Origin: Bombilactobacillus mellifer | GTDB lineage: Bacteria; Bacillota; Bacilli; Lactobacillales; Lactobacillaceae | Reading direction: 5' to 3' | DNA: 64,000 bases | Assembly (NCBI RefSeq): GCF_000970795.1 | Contig: NZ_KQ034037.1 | Location: 35,058-99,057 of the forward strand | Shown here: in pieces, positions 24,066-34,573 of the stretch | Layout: each line of letters starts with the position of its first letter | Numbering within the stretch: the first letter of the stretch is position 1 | Position numbers and translations under genes: made by a program | Notes under the pieces: model-generated | Seen by the model: the letters and a program-made list of their open reading frames with translations, nothing else | The model's database searches: none | Told to the model about the DNA's origin: nothing

Positions 24066-27000
24066 CTATAGTTCAGAACTAAATAAGCTCAACTTAGTTA
24101 TTAAACTTTCTAGGCTGTCTGAGCCATAATCTTGTTGTTGTTTTAACACTGGATTCAATATTTTGTCTATCAGATTTAACATTACTAATAAATAACTGCA
24201 TACATTAGCATTTTGGCCTCGAATAAGGCTATTTATCAATTCTTTATTGAATATGCGATTTAAAACTATAATTCCAATGGAATTTTTAAATTGCGAATCA
24301 AACTCAACATCTTTGGATTCATCATTTGACAGATTAAAATAGTATTGGAAGGGTTTGAATATATATAATAATGCTTGCGAATATGAAATTTGATTTGGAG
24401 ACGTATTTTTAATTTTAAGATCATCTAAATTAGCTTTAATTTTATTGTATAGATCATTTTGAAAAAGTGCTTTGCCTTTTTCTGTTAATACCCAATCATC
24501 AACAGTCTGAGATAAAATTTTAGAGTTTGTAAAATAATTTATAAATAGTGTATTTAAAACTATTATTGCATTATACTTTTTGACTTCATCCTTATCGATA
24601 GAATCTTGGGATTGTAAGTCATTAATGATGGTTGCAGTTAAGTTATCTTTTTCGAACTCTCTTTGATCTTCAGCATCATTTTTTTCTTGTAAAACCTGAG
24701 TAGTTTTGTTCTCAATAAAAGCCATTAAATGGGCAATAGGCTTGAATTTCTCAGATTTATCAATTTGGAAAATCTGTAGATTCTGGCCAAAGTCGTTTTC
24801 CCTTAAAACATCGCTAATTAATGATTCTACCTGCAATATATGATCTAGCTTTTCAATGGGTTCATAGGATTTCACTTGTTTTTCCAGTTCTAACAAAGGC
24901 TCAATAATATTTATAGATTCATCTTTAGTATATTCATTAAAAATGCTATTTAATTTAGTTTGAAATATTTCAATATATATTGGGTCTAAGTTAGAATTTG
25001 TAATTTCTTGCAGTATTCGGGATGCTATTTTAGTTGTCAGAGTGTCATCCATTGGATTATTTTTTTCTAGCTGTTCATAAATTCTTTCAAAAGGAATGCT
25101 ATTGTCCTCAATATTAAAGTATTTATGAGGTGTTAGTACAGGTATGCTATTCAAAGAAATGTTATCTGCAAAGGATGCGCTTAAAAACCACCAAGAATAA
25201 GGTAATATAAATTTGCCACTATCAAATACAGGCAATGGTTCGGTGCTTGCACCGGACAACTTTGCTCGATCAGTTGTTCTCAAGATTGCAATTTCTCCAG
25301 GTAAAAAATGTCTCAACCGGGATGTGGGCATAACTTTTTGAGAAATTTCATTGTCATTATAGTTAGTAGATGAGATCTTTGTAGGATCGTGATTTTTGGT
25401 TGTAACTGTTACTGTTCTCTCACCAAAACCGTTAGAAATTTCTTTGAGCGTCTCTTCTGATTTAGACAATATATAATCCGTCATTCCACAATTGGCAATT
25501 ATAATTTTGGCTTTCGCATCACCATATATTGAATGTAATTGTTCTTTATCTTGAAAAACGATTAAAAAAGAAATCCATCTAGATAATCCAATGGATAGCT
25601 TTTGATCTAAATCCGGAATAGGAGGTAATTGACCAAGCTCATCTAGGATAAATTGCAAAGGACGCTGTATATGTCTTTTTTTAGTATAGCTAGATGCTAG
25701 GTCAGACAATACGTTAAAGCATTGATTGATTATGAAAGTTGCTAGCTGATTGAGTTCTTTGTTCTGTTCTGGTGTTATTAAAAATAAAGCGGTTGGTCGT
25801 TCATCATATAAAAAGTTAAATTGATCTTGAATTAATAATTCGGGATAATTATTGTCTTTATTTTTATAAGCTAAGCTATTTAATTCCTTTATCTCTCCAA
25901 TATTTTCTTCCGAAAATTCCGTTGGATTAGGTTGTTTTATAATTTCAGTGTCAATTTTCTTTAGTACTGGTTTATGACTAAAATGATCAATGACTTTGCC
26001 ATCAGAAGTTACATCCATTTCTGAAACTATTGGGGCTTTATGATAATCGGATTTAAGATGTTGGACTTCTTCAGCTGTATAATAGGATTTCTTGCACTGA
26101 ATAATCCATTTGTAAGTTTGAAATGAACGCTCATCATGAATTTTAAAAACAATAAAAAAGTTTTCTTGCGGAATAGATTTTTCAATCGGAATTTTGGCCA
26201 TTCCTATTTCCGAAAGCTGAATATTAGATTTCTCAAATATTTCTGGATTCATCAAATTAGGCTTATTCATTTGTGATAAATGAATTTCAGTAGTTAAATA
26301 TTGTACCTTAAAAGCTCTGTTGAACTGTACGGAAATAATATGATCGAAACCTAATAATTCTAAATTAATACTATTCATAGAAGTCATTTTAGCTACTTCT
26401 GGTTCCTGGTATATTCTTAGCTTTTCGATAAAAGTACTATAAATATTTCCGGAAGTTTCTTTTCCTGCCATTTTAGATTGCTGAAATTTTTGAGTGGCCT
26501 GATTTAAAATAGCTAATTGATTTTGTTCAATGTAGTCTAATTTAGTTGAGTCTTTTGCATATTTATTTCTTAGTTCTTGAAGTTTAGCTTCTAAATGTTG
26601 AAAATAAATTATTAGTCTGTTTGATGCTTCTTTTGTCGTATCTTTTGTAGCATCTTCCCCGCCCAATTGTAGAGTGCTTTGTAAAACATTCGTAATTGTG
26701 ATTCGATTCCAAGCATCATGATTTGCATATAATTTATCCTGGTCAGTTGTGTTAATTGCTAATTCAGGATGTAAATCTGCATAATATTGACCGTTAGCAT
26801 AAGCTAGCAGACTAAATACTATTGCATCAAATAAAGATGCTGCAGATGTATAAAAATACTTATTTTTTCCCTGGGAATCTGGATCATAGATAGTATAAGA
26901 TAGTTGCGAACACTCACGAGATGCGCGACTAATATCACCTATTTTTGCATATTCAATCACTAATTGTAGTGGGTTATAGGACATTGAATGCATAGTGTTT

Positions 27001-28433
27001 TGAATATTGAGAATTAGCACATTATATCCTCTTTTTCGAAGAGTTAAATATGTGCCAGCAGATAACTCATTTTTAGAGTCATTTACAATCATATTAGGCT
27101 TGAATTTATTTTCTGCTCTGGAATTTATGTCGTTTTGAACATTAATGATCATCTGTCCTTTACCAGAACGAGTAATTCCGTACAGTAATACATTCTGCAT
27201 TTGTAAAGACAAATAGTAGTAGCCAGTAATTCCTTGTTCAATAGGGATGGATTTTTTCAACATTTCCAATCCTACAAGTTTGGCACTTAGCAAAGGGTGT
27301 GCATAGATTGCCTGCATTGTATGTCCAATGGATGCTTCGCCCAAATACTTTTTTTCTCTACCCTTTATTTCGTTCAAATAAGAACTATTACTTTCAGTTG
27401 AAATGATTGAAGCTTGCGGCTCCTCAAATTCTTTTGTGGAGCTTTTTTTCTTTTGTTTAACATATTCTATTAACATACTATGCTTGATTTTTTGTCTAAT
27501 TACTGGGAATAGCTTAAATAAAATATAACCTACGCCAAATATTTCTGATAAAACCAAGGGTGTAGATAAATATAATGGTGCAGCAAATATTTCTCTTTGT
27601 AGAACTTTTAACAGCCTGAATAACAGCTTAAATAGGATAAATAGGTCGATGATAACTGACCACAGAAAGTGTAAAAATCGCAGTGGCGAAAACCAAGGAA
27701 TTAAGGTATATGGTTTATTAAGATCAATGAGAGTACCTAATAAAAGCCCAATTATTAAGGTAAATAATATAATTTTAGCTATAAATTCAAATCTTTGTAT
27801 TTCGGAATATTTAATATTTAATAGATTTTGTATATTCTGCGTTTGAGTTTTAATGGTTTTATTGAGTTTCCCTTTCCAGTTAAATTCATGCATGATTATT
27901 GGATTGGGGGAATTATGAAATTCAAAATAGCGGTCAGGGATTTTATAGGTTTCATTTTTAATTTCTTTACTTGTAGCAATTCTATCAGAGCCGTATTCAT
28001 TATTATTGAGGTTTCTAGATTTGGTATACAGCTTCATAAAGTACTGAAATACTGGAATTTCAGCTACTATAAAGAAAATTACATGTAGAAATTGGCTAAT
28101 TAATTTACCATGTCTAATAAAAAAATTTACCGAGCCAAATTGTAAGTGACTAAGAGTTTGTGCATTGATAATTAATGAATTAATACAAAGGATATTGTTT
28201 TTAACAAAATCAATAAAACTTTTATGATTTGAAGATAAGACGCCGACATTAGGATCCAAAAGTATAACTATGAGTACTTGTACTAAATTACAAACTAAAG
28301 TAGCACACATGTAGGCTAATATGGTTCCAAAGATTAAGACAAGGTGTGATGCATTATAACCTAGATGGAAAATGTTATACCCTTTTTCATTTAAAGTTTT
28401 ATCTTCACTTTGTTTGCCCCAAATTTTTTTCAA
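24066..28433 (-). CDS. VirD4/TrsK-family coupling protein, strongly extended
   Basis: Coupling ATPase that brings the relaxase-DNA complex to the channel. TTG start at 28433 behind GGAAG. 1455 residues against the usual 500-800. N-terminal membrane segments (HLVLIFGTILAYMCATLVC; ILFTLIIGLLLGTLI and others up to about residue 310), Walker A GITRSGKGQ (about 418), a TraG/TraD Walker B block with DELGQLPPIPD (about 931), and the IIANCGMTDYIL and GASTEPLPVFD segments of the C-terminal lobe. Between Walker A and B lies a roughly 500-residue insert; after about 1110 comes a further ~340-residue hydrophilic extension. Neither is normal for the family. The substrate-binding all-alpha domain may be replaced by these parts. 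Confidence 0.88.
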   Translation of the reverse strand: MKKIWGKQSEDKTLNEKGYNIFHLGYNASHLVLIFGTILAYMCATLVCNLVQVLIVILLDPNVGVLSSNHKSFIDFVKNNILCINSLIINAQTLSHLQFGSVNFFIRHGKLISQFLHVIFFIVAEIPVFQYFMKLYTKSRNLNNNEYGSDRIATSKEIKNETYKIPDRYFEFHNSPNPIIMHEFNWKGKLNKTIKTQTQNIQNLLNIKYSEIQRFEFIAKIILFTLIIGLLLGTLIDLNKPYTLIPWFSPLRFLHFLWSVIIDLFILFKLLFRLLKVLQREIFAAPLYLSTPLVLSEIFGVGYILFKLFPVIRQKIKHSMLIEYVKQKKKSSTKEFEEPQASIISTESNSSYLNEIKGREKKYLGEASIGHTMQAIYAHPLLSAKLVGLEMLKKSIPIEQGITGYYYLSLQMQNVLLYGITRSGKGQMIINVQNDINSRAENKFKPNMIVNDSKNELSAGTYLTLRKRGYNVLILNIQNTMHSMSYNPLQLVIEYAKIGDISRASRECSQLSYTIYDPDSQGKNKYFYTSAASLFDAIVFSLLAYANGQYYADLHPELAINTTDQDKLYANHDAWNRITITNVLQSTLQLGGEDATKDTTKEASNRLIIYFQHLEAKLQELRNKYAKDSTKLDYIEQNQLAILNQATQKFQQSKMAGKETSGNIYSTFIEKLRIYQEPEVAKMTSMNSINLELLGFDHIISVQFNRAFKVQYLTTEIHLSQMNKPNLMNPEIFEKSNIQLSEIGMAKIPIEKSIPQENFFIVFKIHDERSFQTYKWIIQCKKSYYTAEEVQHLKSDYHKAPIVSEMDVTSDGKVIDHFSHKPVLKKIDTEIIKQPNPTEFSEENIGEIKELNSLAYKNKDNNYPELLIQDQFNFLYDERPTALFLITPEQNKELNQLATFIINQCFNVLSDLASSYTKKRHIQRPLQFILDELGQLPPIPDLDQKLSIGLSRWISFLIVFQDKEQLHSIYGDAKAKIIIANCGMTDYILSKSEETLKEISNGFGERTVTVTTKNHDPTKISSTNYNDNEISQKVMPTSRLRHFLPGEIAILRTTDRAKLSGASTEPLPVFDSGKFILPYSWWFLSASFADNISLNSIPVLTPHKYFNIEDNSIPFERIYEQLEKNNPMDDTLTTKIASRILQEITNSNLDPIYIEIFQTKLNSIFNEYTKDESINIIEPLLELEKQVKSYEPIEKLDHILQVESLISDVLRENDFGQNLQIFQIDKSEKFKPIAHLMAFIENKTTQVLQEKNDAEDQREFEKDNLTATIINDLQSQDSIDKDEVKKYNAIIVLNTLFINYFTNSKILSQTVDDWVLTEKGKALFQNDLYNKIKANLDDLKIKNTSPNQISYSQALLYIFKPFQYYFNLSNDESKDVEFDSQFKNSIGIIVLNRIFNKELINSLIRGQNANVCSYLLVMLNLIDKILNPVLKQQQDYGSDSLESLITKLSLFSSEL

Positions 28434-28461
28434 TAGTTGTACTTCCTTTTTGTCATAATAA

Positions 28462-31113
28462 TTATTTCAGCCAAGGCAATCTTACTTTTTTACTGGTTTG
28501 ATTATTTTTTTCTTCTTCACTAATTTTTATGAGTTGTTGTTCATGTTCTTTTTGTTTTTGTAAGTCCTGATTCCGCATTTTTATTATTTTATCTGTAGCG
28601 CTTAGTAACTGCTGTTCTTGAATGTTTAGTGGTGTCAAATGTACTTTGTCGGCTGATGTGCTAACTTGGGAACTATTAGTAGAATTAGCATCATTTTGGC
28701 TCAATGCCGTTGAATTATGCTGAATTTCTTCCAGTTGTTTATTTAGTTTTTGAATTATATGTTCTTTGTCCTTAAGTTCTTGAATATTTTTTTCATTGAC
28801 TTCTTTTAACTCTTTATTGTTTTGTGTAATTTGGTCTTTTTCTTGTTGTTCCTTTTGTAAAGAATTGATTTTGAAATTTAAATCCTTAATGACTTTATCT
28901 TTCTGATTAAGTTCATCAATGTGCTTTATGCCCGTATCTTTTAACTCTTTGTTGTTTTGAGCAATTTGGTTTTTTTCTTCCTGTATCTTTTGTAAAGAGC
29001 TAATTTTGGTATTTAACTCCTTGATAATCTTGTCTTTCTCACTCAATTCTTTAATATGTTGGGTTTTCGCATCTTCCAACTCTTTATTATTTTGGCTCAT
29101 CTCATTTTTTTCTTGCTGTAACTGCTGGAAGGAACTAAGTTTTGTATTTAGCTCCTTGATAGTTTTATCTTTGTTAGTAACTTTAATTTTTTCTTGCTCC
29201 CAGTTACTTTTTATAGTATTTAGTTCTTTTTCTATGCTCATTTTTTGATTCTGTGCTGTACTATACTGGTTTAATATATGCATTCGATCATTGTTTAGCT
29301 GAACAATTTTTTCTTGATTTGTTTGTTGCTGTTTTGTTAATTCATCAATTGTTTTAGTTTGTTGCTGGATTATATGTTCTGATTTAGATATTTCTCCTTT
29401 TGTATTCTTTGGAGTAATTTGTTTAGCCAAGATCAGATCTTTTTGAGACTTGTTAAATTCAGTTTGCTTTTTTACAAGGTTCGATGTTTCAGTACGCCAG
29501 TTATTTTGATTTTTTTCTAGCATTCCATAAAGCTGCTTATAGAGGTTGTCACCTTCCGTTATAAAAACATGGAAACAATCGATAAGATTATTTCTAATTA
29601 CAACGGGCAATTCTAGATCTATTTTTTTATTTATATTTTTCAAAGTATTGTTTAATTCAGCATTTCTTTTGTCTCTACTATCATTGAGTATTAACTCGGT
29701 CTGAGCATTGATTTTTTCTTCTAAGATTATTTCTTGATTTTGAAATTTAGAATTTATTTCGGCAATATGAGTTTTTAACTTTGATTCATACTCTTTAGTT
29801 AGTCGTTCCTGGACTTTTTGAATTTCTATTTTCTGACTTTTAGCCAAATTTTGTTTGGCTTTATCAAGGTGTTTTTTATAATAAGCCTTGCTTCTTTTTA
29901 TCAATTCTTCATCGTTTTTGAACTGTTCTTCAATGTTTTGAGTCTGTTGTATTTTGTTTTTTATAGAATCTATCAGAATATTTTCAATATTTTTGGCGAT
30001 TGCTAATCTAAGCTCATTTTCTTTATTACTAATTAAGTGATTGGCAGCTTCTTTAAAATCATTCGATTTTTCTAGAAAGTATATTTGATTGTCAAAATCC
30101 GTTGATTGAACGGCTTCTTCTAAGATTGTTGATTCAGTAGCGATAGGATTGTAATCAAAGTTTTTCCATTTGGGCAATATCTCTGACATGAGTGCTTTGA
30201 TTTCTTTAGATTGGAGCATTTCACGAATTTGTTTTTCTAGATATTCAGAAGGATTGTTTGAAACGGGGCTTATATCCTTTGATTTCGCCTGCTGGATTGA
30301 TGGGCTAGCTTCCTCGACTTTTAAATTATTAGAAGTGGTGGATGTCTTTTTATCAACTGTTTCTTTAATGCTCTTTTTTGCTTTATCTAGATTATTTTGA
30401 CTATTATCAACCTTTTTTATACTTTTTGTTGCAGACTGATTCATTGTGTTTGAAAAAGCAGGGATAATGATGGAGTGAGAATTTTGATTTTGAAATTCTA
30501 TAAATGATGGTTGTGTTGCTATGTTACTTTTAGATAATGAACTTTGGTCTAGAAAATCTTCTTCGATAATATTAGAAATTTCACAATTCAGATCATATTC
30601 TTTTTGTAAATCCTTAATAGCTTCAAATTCTTCATTTTTGTAACCAAAAAAGATTAATTTATTGAGTAAGTACGTGGAATTGCTAAATTCTTTATTTAAT
30701 TCAACATCAGTAAAATGCTTTACTATATATTCATTTTCTAAAAAGGGACGGTTATTGATAAATACTGGTTGATTTTGTTTATCAAATTTGAATTTATTAA
30801 TATGGATTGTTATGTCTACTTTGATGGGATTATAAGCTGACTCAGGTGCATTATCTTCATTGTGCAATATTAACTGTTTATAAAATTGGCCAAATTGACT
30901 TAAAGCATATGCAGAAAAGTACCATTGCCGTTGTTTTTTCACTTGAACTAACTGACTGTAGTTGCTATTTTTTCCTGTTTCTATCCATGTTTTGTAGGCT
31001 TTATCTAAATAATTATTGGTTTCAGGGGTTTCTGAATATAATTCGCACATAGCTGTTGTATCAATAATTGCATTTCTATTATTTTTTGTATTAATTCTGG
31101 ATAAAATTGACAC
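28462..31113 (-). CDS. Large coiled-coil protein next to coupling protein
   Basis: 883 residues, GTG start at 31113 with AGAGGTG eight bases upstream. A globular N-terminal ~170 residues (with SAYALSQFGQFYKQLILHN and IDITIHINKFKF-type sequence) is followed by a Ser/Asn-rich linker and then about 550 residues of heptad-rich coiled coil. The coil ends in three or four ~36-residue repeats containing KELxxxxxKHIxELxxKDKxIKELN and QQEKNQIxQNNKEL. No membrane segment or signal peptide: cytoplasmic. The gene is just upstream of the VirD4 gene, so a role as a scaffold at the coupling complex is plausible. Not recognised as a known family. Confidence 0.6.
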   Translation of the reverse strand: MSILSRINTKNNRNAIIDTTAMCELYSETPETNNYLDKAYKTWIETGKNSNYSQLVQVKKQRQWYFSAYALSQFGQFYKQLILHNEDNAPESAYNPIKVDITIHINKFKFDKQNQPVFINNRPFLENEYIVKHFTDVELNKEFSNSTYLLNKLIFFGYKNEEFEAIKDLQKEYDLNCEISNIIEEDFLDQSSLSKSNIATQPSFIEFQNQNSHSIIIPAFSNTMNQSATKSIKKVDNSQNNLDKAKKSIKETVDKKTSTTSNNLKVEEASPSIQQAKSKDISPVSNNPSEYLEKQIREMLQSKEIKALMSEILPKWKNFDYNPIATESTILEEAVQSTDFDNQIYFLEKSNDFKEAANHLISNKENELRLAIAKNIENILIDSIKNKIQQTQNIEEQFKNDEELIKRSKAYYKKHLDKAKQNLAKSQKIEIQKVQERLTKEYESKLKTHIAEINSKFQNQEIILEEKINAQTELILNDSRDKRNAELNNTLKNINKKIDLELPVVIRNNLIDCFHVFITEGDNLYKQLYGMLEKNQNNWRTETSNLVKKQTEFNKSQKDLILAKQITPKNTKGEISKSEHIIQQQTKTIDELTKQQQTNQEKIVQLNNDRMHILNQYSTAQNQKMSIEKELNTIKSNWEQEKIKVTNKDKTIKELNTKLSSFQQLQQEKNEMSQNNKELEDAKTQHIKELSEKDKIIKELNTKISSLQKIQEEKNQIAQNNKELKDTGIKHIDELNQKDKVIKDLNFKINSLQKEQQEKDQITQNNKELKEVNEKNIQELKDKEHIIQKLNKQLEEIQHNSTALSQNDANSTNSSQVSTSADKVHLTPLNIQEQQLLSATDKIIKMRNQDLQKQKEHEQQLIKISEEEKNNQTSKKVRLPWLK

Positions 31114-31184
31114 TCCTTAAACACCTCTTTGAGCACTTAATATTGTAATTTTATTGTCTTTTTGATATCAAAATTATATCACAG

Positions 31185-31203
31185 TTTATATATATATAAA
31201 AAA
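31185..31203. promoter_or_regulatory. TATATATATATA palindromic block before coiled-coil gene
   Basis: TTTATATATATATAAA palindrome about 70 bp upstream of the GTG start at 31113, merging into the T-tail of the terminator of the gene before. Another instance of the AT motif that recurs upstream of transfer genes. Confidence 0.4.
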
Positions 31204-31232
31204 GCGCCTCTTTAAGTAAGAGACACCGAAAA
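31202..31232 (-). terminator. Terminator of VirB2-like gene
   Basis: Minus strand GTGTCTCTT / AAGAGGCGC stem (with G-U pairs) and TTTTTT tail, 25 bases beyond the stop. Confidence 0.75.
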
Positions 31233-31258
31233 TGATAATTATTAGTATGCTAGACGCT

Positions 31259-31603
31259 TTACAAGAAGAAATGGACACCGGGAATAATGTTTTGAATTAG
31301 AGGGAGGATAGTTTGAAAATGACTCCCTGTGTCCTTTGCCAAGTCGACAATATAACCTGTTGCCACACATAAAATGACGCAAAAAATGATGCCAATAATA
31401 TGTGAACGCATTTTAGCCTTTAGCTGCGCTGAACCAAAGATATACGCTATTAAGCAACCTGCAAAAACTACGAATGCCGCCGTATAAAGTGCGCTTTGAA
31501 TCGGGCTCTTATAGCTGGCCAAAACGTTTCTTATAACGTCAAATGGATTGCTTACTGCTAATGTAAATAACTTGTTGATTCCTAGTAACATTAACTTGGA
31601 CAT
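31259..31603 (-). CDS. Small membrane protein, VirB2/TrbC-like candidate
   Basis: 114 residues with a strong AGGAGG site. An amphipathic N-terminal part is followed by two hydrophobic helices (ALYTAAFVVFAGCLIAYIF and HIIGIIFCVILCVATGYIV) joined by a short basic loop (GSAQLKAKMRS). This two-helix hairpin with charged loop is the shape of VirB2/TrbC-type subunits. It stands alone between two terminators with a strong ribosome site, as expected for a highly made structural subunit. No classical signal peptide. The pilin role is inferred. Confidence 0.5.
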   Translation of the reverse strand: MSKLMLLGINKLFTLAVSNPFDVIRNVLASYKSPIQSALYTAAFVVFAGCLIAYIFGSAQLKAKMRSHIIGIIFCVILCVATGYIVDLAKDTGSHFQTILPLIQNIIPGVHFFL

Positions 31604-31784
31604 GATTGCAAACCTCCTTATATATTATTTGATCATTAATCTTTTTGAAAAGTTGATTGATTTCACTTAAGTGTTGGTCTTAAGCAAGATTCAGTACTTT
31701 TGTATGACTAATATCAAGCTTAGATTAGCATTAATTTCTGGTTAGTAAAGTGGAAAAAACATTTTTCGATTTTTTTATATGTAT

Positions 31785-31820
31785 AAAAAAGAAAAGAATG
31801 CTGATTTGTCAACATTCTTT
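31785..31820 (-). terminator. Terminator after Clp-type ATPase gene
   Basis: Minus strand GAATG / CATTC with an inner TG/CA pair, followed by TTTTCTTTTTT. Confidence 0.7.
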
Positions 31821-31828
31821 GCATATAT

Positions 31829-33781
31829 TTATTTTTTTATATTTAATTCTATTTTTGGTTTATCTACATGTTTTTGAAGCATCTTTTGTATTGATGCTTC
31901 ATCAAAAAGTCGTTCTCTATTTACGATTTCGGTAGGAGATAAATTGGTCAAACGAGCACTGAACTTAAAGCTCCGAGTTCCATATAGATCACTTTCGTCC
32001 TCAGTTTTAAAAGGCCTAGATCCGGAGACTGTTAATTCAACGGTTTTAACTTTTTGGAATTCATTTTTGTTAGATACAATTTGTTTGGCAATATAACCAG
32101 TTACTTCTTCATCTAGTACGTGTTGTAAGGGGCGTGCCCCGTTATCAACGTCCGTCCCTAAATCAGTTAAATAATCGAGCGCGTCAAAACTTATGGTAAA
32201 GTCGATACCCTGTTTTTTAAGCCTGTCTATTAATTTAAAAATATACTTTTTGGATATCTGTACAATTTCCTTCTTACCTAAAACGTTGAATATTACTTTG
32301 TTGGGTATACGATTTACAAATTCAGGTCTAAAAACTGTTTTTAAATCATTATTAACCATTCTTCTGAATAAGGTTTCTCTATATTTTTTTTCTTCAGGAG
32401 AATCACTAGAACCACGTTCCCATGCGTTTTTATTCTTGATTGTTTCGGAAGCTAAATTGCTAGTCATTATGATTATGGAATTGGTGAAATCAACCAGTCT
32501 ACCTCGGCTGTCTTTAATTTCACCATCATCTATGATGGAAAGTAATAAATCCCAAACCGCAGAATCAGCCTTTTCAATTTCATCTAGTAGCAGTATACAG
32601 TAAGGCCTTCTTCTAATGGCTGCAGTTAATAGTCCTTGTTGTCCATGTTCACCCATTAATTTATTTACTGCAGTTTTATCGGTATATTCTCCCATATCAA
32701 ACCTCACCATATTGTCCTCAGCTCCAAATAGTATTTTGGCCAAGGTTTTGGCGACTTCGGTTTTGCCGACTCCTGTGGTTCCTAAAAATAAAAATACATC
32801 TTTCGGTTTACTAGCATCGTTTAAGCCGGCAAAGAACATATCTATAGATTTTACGATCTGTGATATGGCTTCATTCTGGCCAAGAATATTTTTATGAAGC
32901 TGCTGTTCAAGATCAGCTATTTGGGGTTGCAATGAATTGGCAATGTTTTGTAAAGGAATACCTGTTTTACGATATATTGCTGTTTCAACGTCTAGTTCTT
33001 GAATTTGATTATGATTGTTAATGTATGCCTCAGCAAAAGCTGCATCCAATATATCAAATGCTTTATCAGGTAAAAAACGGTCGGTCAAATACCTAATTGA
33101 TAAGTCAATACAAAGTTGTAAAATTCCGTCATCACATTGGATATTATTATAGTGATTGTAGTACGTTGTTAAATTATTTTTTAATATTGTCAAAGTCTGC
33201 TTTTTTGATGGCTCTGCTAAATTAATAATATCTAAACGGCGCTGAAGGGCTCTATCAGGTTCTACATACTCATAAAACTCATCAAATGTGGTTGCTCCTA
33301 TTAAGTGCAATTCGCCTCTTGCTAATGATGGCTTGAGCAATTGGCTACCGTCCATACCTCCATGCCTATTCGCTCCCATTAAAGTGTGAAACTCATCTAT
33401 AAATAATATGATTCTATCGTTGTTTTGTTTACACTCCTTTAATATTTGCTCTAAATTATAGTTGAAATATCCTAACTGTGTATCTTCAGAGTCATCTGAC
33501 ATCTTTTGATCTAGCAGGCCTACTTGAAGAGAAAAAATAGTGTAGTTGGTCAATAATGGTGGCACAGAGTTGTTATTGATCATCTGCGCTAAACCCTCAA
33601 CTAAATCAGTTTTACCTACACCTGCTTCACCAATAATCATCGGTGTGTTTTTTTGTACATGTAATAGTGTTTGAATTAGGGTGCTTAATTCCTCTTTACG
33701 ACTGATAGCGTTTTGATGTTTATATGTTTTTACATAGTTATTTAAGTTCTCGCAAAAATAGTTTAAGTAAGGTGTTTTCAT
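31829..33781 (-). CDS. Clp/Hsp100-type double AAA+ ATPase of the transfer operon
   Basis: 650 residues. Two AAA+ modules: Walker A GEAGVGKT (about 50) with Walker [15 protein letters not shown], and Walker A GTTGVGKT (about 334) with Walker [13 protein letters not shown], plus the Clp C-terminal D2-small domain ([29 protein letters not shown]). The usual N-terminal Clp_N repeats are absent: the first Walker A starts 50 residues in, and the middle domain is very short. No clear LGF/IGF ClpP-binding loop was seen, so protein remodelling rather than proteolysis is likely. It lies inside the conjugation operon, between topoisomerase-linked genes and the VirB2-like gene, which is not a standard position for a Clp chaperone. 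Confidence 0.85.
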   Translation of the reverse strand: MKTPYLNYFCENLNNYVKTYKHQNAISRKEELSTLIQTLLHVQKNTPMIIGEAGVGKTDLVEGLAQMINNNSVPPLLTNYTIFSLQVGLLDQKMSDDSEDTQLGYFNYNLEQILKECKQNNDRIILFIDEFHTLMGANRHGGMDGSQLLKPSLARGELHLIGATTFDEFYEYVEPDRALQRRLDIINLAEPSKKQTLTILKNNLTTYYNHYNNIQCDDGILQLCIDLSIRYLTDRFLPDKAFDILDAAFAEAYINNHNQIQELDVETAIYRKTGIPLQNIANSLQPQIADLEQQLHKNILGQNEAISQIVKSIDMFFAGLNDASKPKDVFLFLGTTGVGKTEVAKTLAKILFGAEDNMVRFDMGEYTDKTAVNKLMGEHGQQGLLTAAIRRRPYCILLLDEIEKADSAVWDLLLSIIDDGEIKDSRGRLVDFTNSIIIMTSNLASETIKNKNAWERGSSDSPEEKKYRETLFRRMVNNDLKTVFRPEFVNRIPNKVIFNVLGKKEIVQISKKYIFKLIDRLKKQGIDFTISFDALDYLTDLGTDVDNGARPLQHVLDEEVTGYIAKQIVSNKNEFQKVKTVELTVSGSRPFKTEDESDLYGTRSFKFSARLTNLSPTEIVNRERLFDEASIQKMLQKHVDKPKIELNIKK

Positions 33782-33789
33782 ATCTTAGC

Positions 33790-34203
33790 CTAGAAATCAA
33801 ATTTTTCATCTTGAATCTTGTCTCTACTCTCTGAATCGGATTGAGTTGATTTAGTATCAAAATCATCAGTATAAATATTTTGGAATGTGGTTGCCCTTTG
33901 TAAAGCGTTGGGTGACAGAATCTTGGCTAATAAGCTACTGCAATCAAACAATGTTTTCCTATGCATTTCTTGAGTAAATTCATTCCAAAAATGACTTTTG
34001 TCCATATTGTTTATCTCAATAGATAAATCCTGTGGCGATAATAGATTGTCTTTTGGTAATTTTTTATAAAATTGATTAATTTTATCAACATACTTATTTG
34101 ATGGTAATTCGATTTTGTTAATATTACTGCCTTTATCCTTTTCTAAAGGTACGTCATTTCTTTTTTCACTGTTATTGGTGGCTATAAGTTCTTCATTGTT
34201 CAT
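33790..34203 (-). CDS. Hypothetical hydrophilic protein linked to Clp-type ATPase
   Basis: 137 residues, charged, no membrane segment or motif recognised. Contains a short helical core (KINQFYKKLPKDNLLSPQDL, KSHFWNEFTQEMHRKTLF). It ends 8 bp before the Clp-type ATPase gene and overlaps the preceding gene by 11 bp, so the three are probably co-translated. Could be an adaptor or substrate of the ATPase; this is only positional. Confidence 0.5.
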   Translation of the reverse strand: MNNEELIATNNSEKRNDVPLEKDKGSNINKIELPSNKYVDKINQFYKKLPKDNLLSPQDLSIEINNMDKSHFWNEFTQEMHRKTLFDCSSLLAKILSPNALQRATTFQNIYTDDFDTKSTQSDSESRDKIQDEKFDF

Positions 34204-34564
34204 CGGTAGTCCTCACACTGGTAATTTCTTCTAGTAATAAAATATTGTTTTTGTTGATTGAATAACTGCCTGTACAAATTGAACCTTTTCGCAAATCTTT
34301 TTTATTTAGATTTAACTTACTTAACTTGTTTAGTAATACGAAATAGTGTTCAAAATCAATAAAGGTTACAAGCCGTTGTTGCTTAGTTTGGAAAATCATT
34401 GCAAATAATATCACTTTTTTAAAATCTTTATTATTTTTTAAAGATTCAATATTTTTTAAGTTTAAATAGTAAGGAGAAGGAAAGTAGGAAAACTTATAAG
34501 AAAAGTAATCTTTTAAAAAATTGGTTAGTATTCCTCTGAATATATATTTGTCTTTATGATCCAT
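34193..34564 (-). CDS. Hypothetical protein downstream of topoisomerase
   Basis: 123 residues, aromatic- and lysine-rich (FLKDYFSYKFSYFPSPYYL; VILFAMIFQTKQQRLVTFIDFEHYFVLL). Soluble, compact, no recognised family. Ten bases separate it from topB and 11 bp of it overlap the next gene, so it belongs to the same translational chain. Confidence 0.5.
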   Translation of the reverse strand: MDHKDKYIFRGILTNFLKDYFSYKFSYFPSPYYLNLKNIESLKNNKDFKKVILFAMIFQTKQQRLVTFIDFEHYFVLLNKLSKLNLNKKDLRKGSICTGSYSINKNNILLLEEITSVRTTDEQ

Positions 34565-34573
34565 AATCCCACC

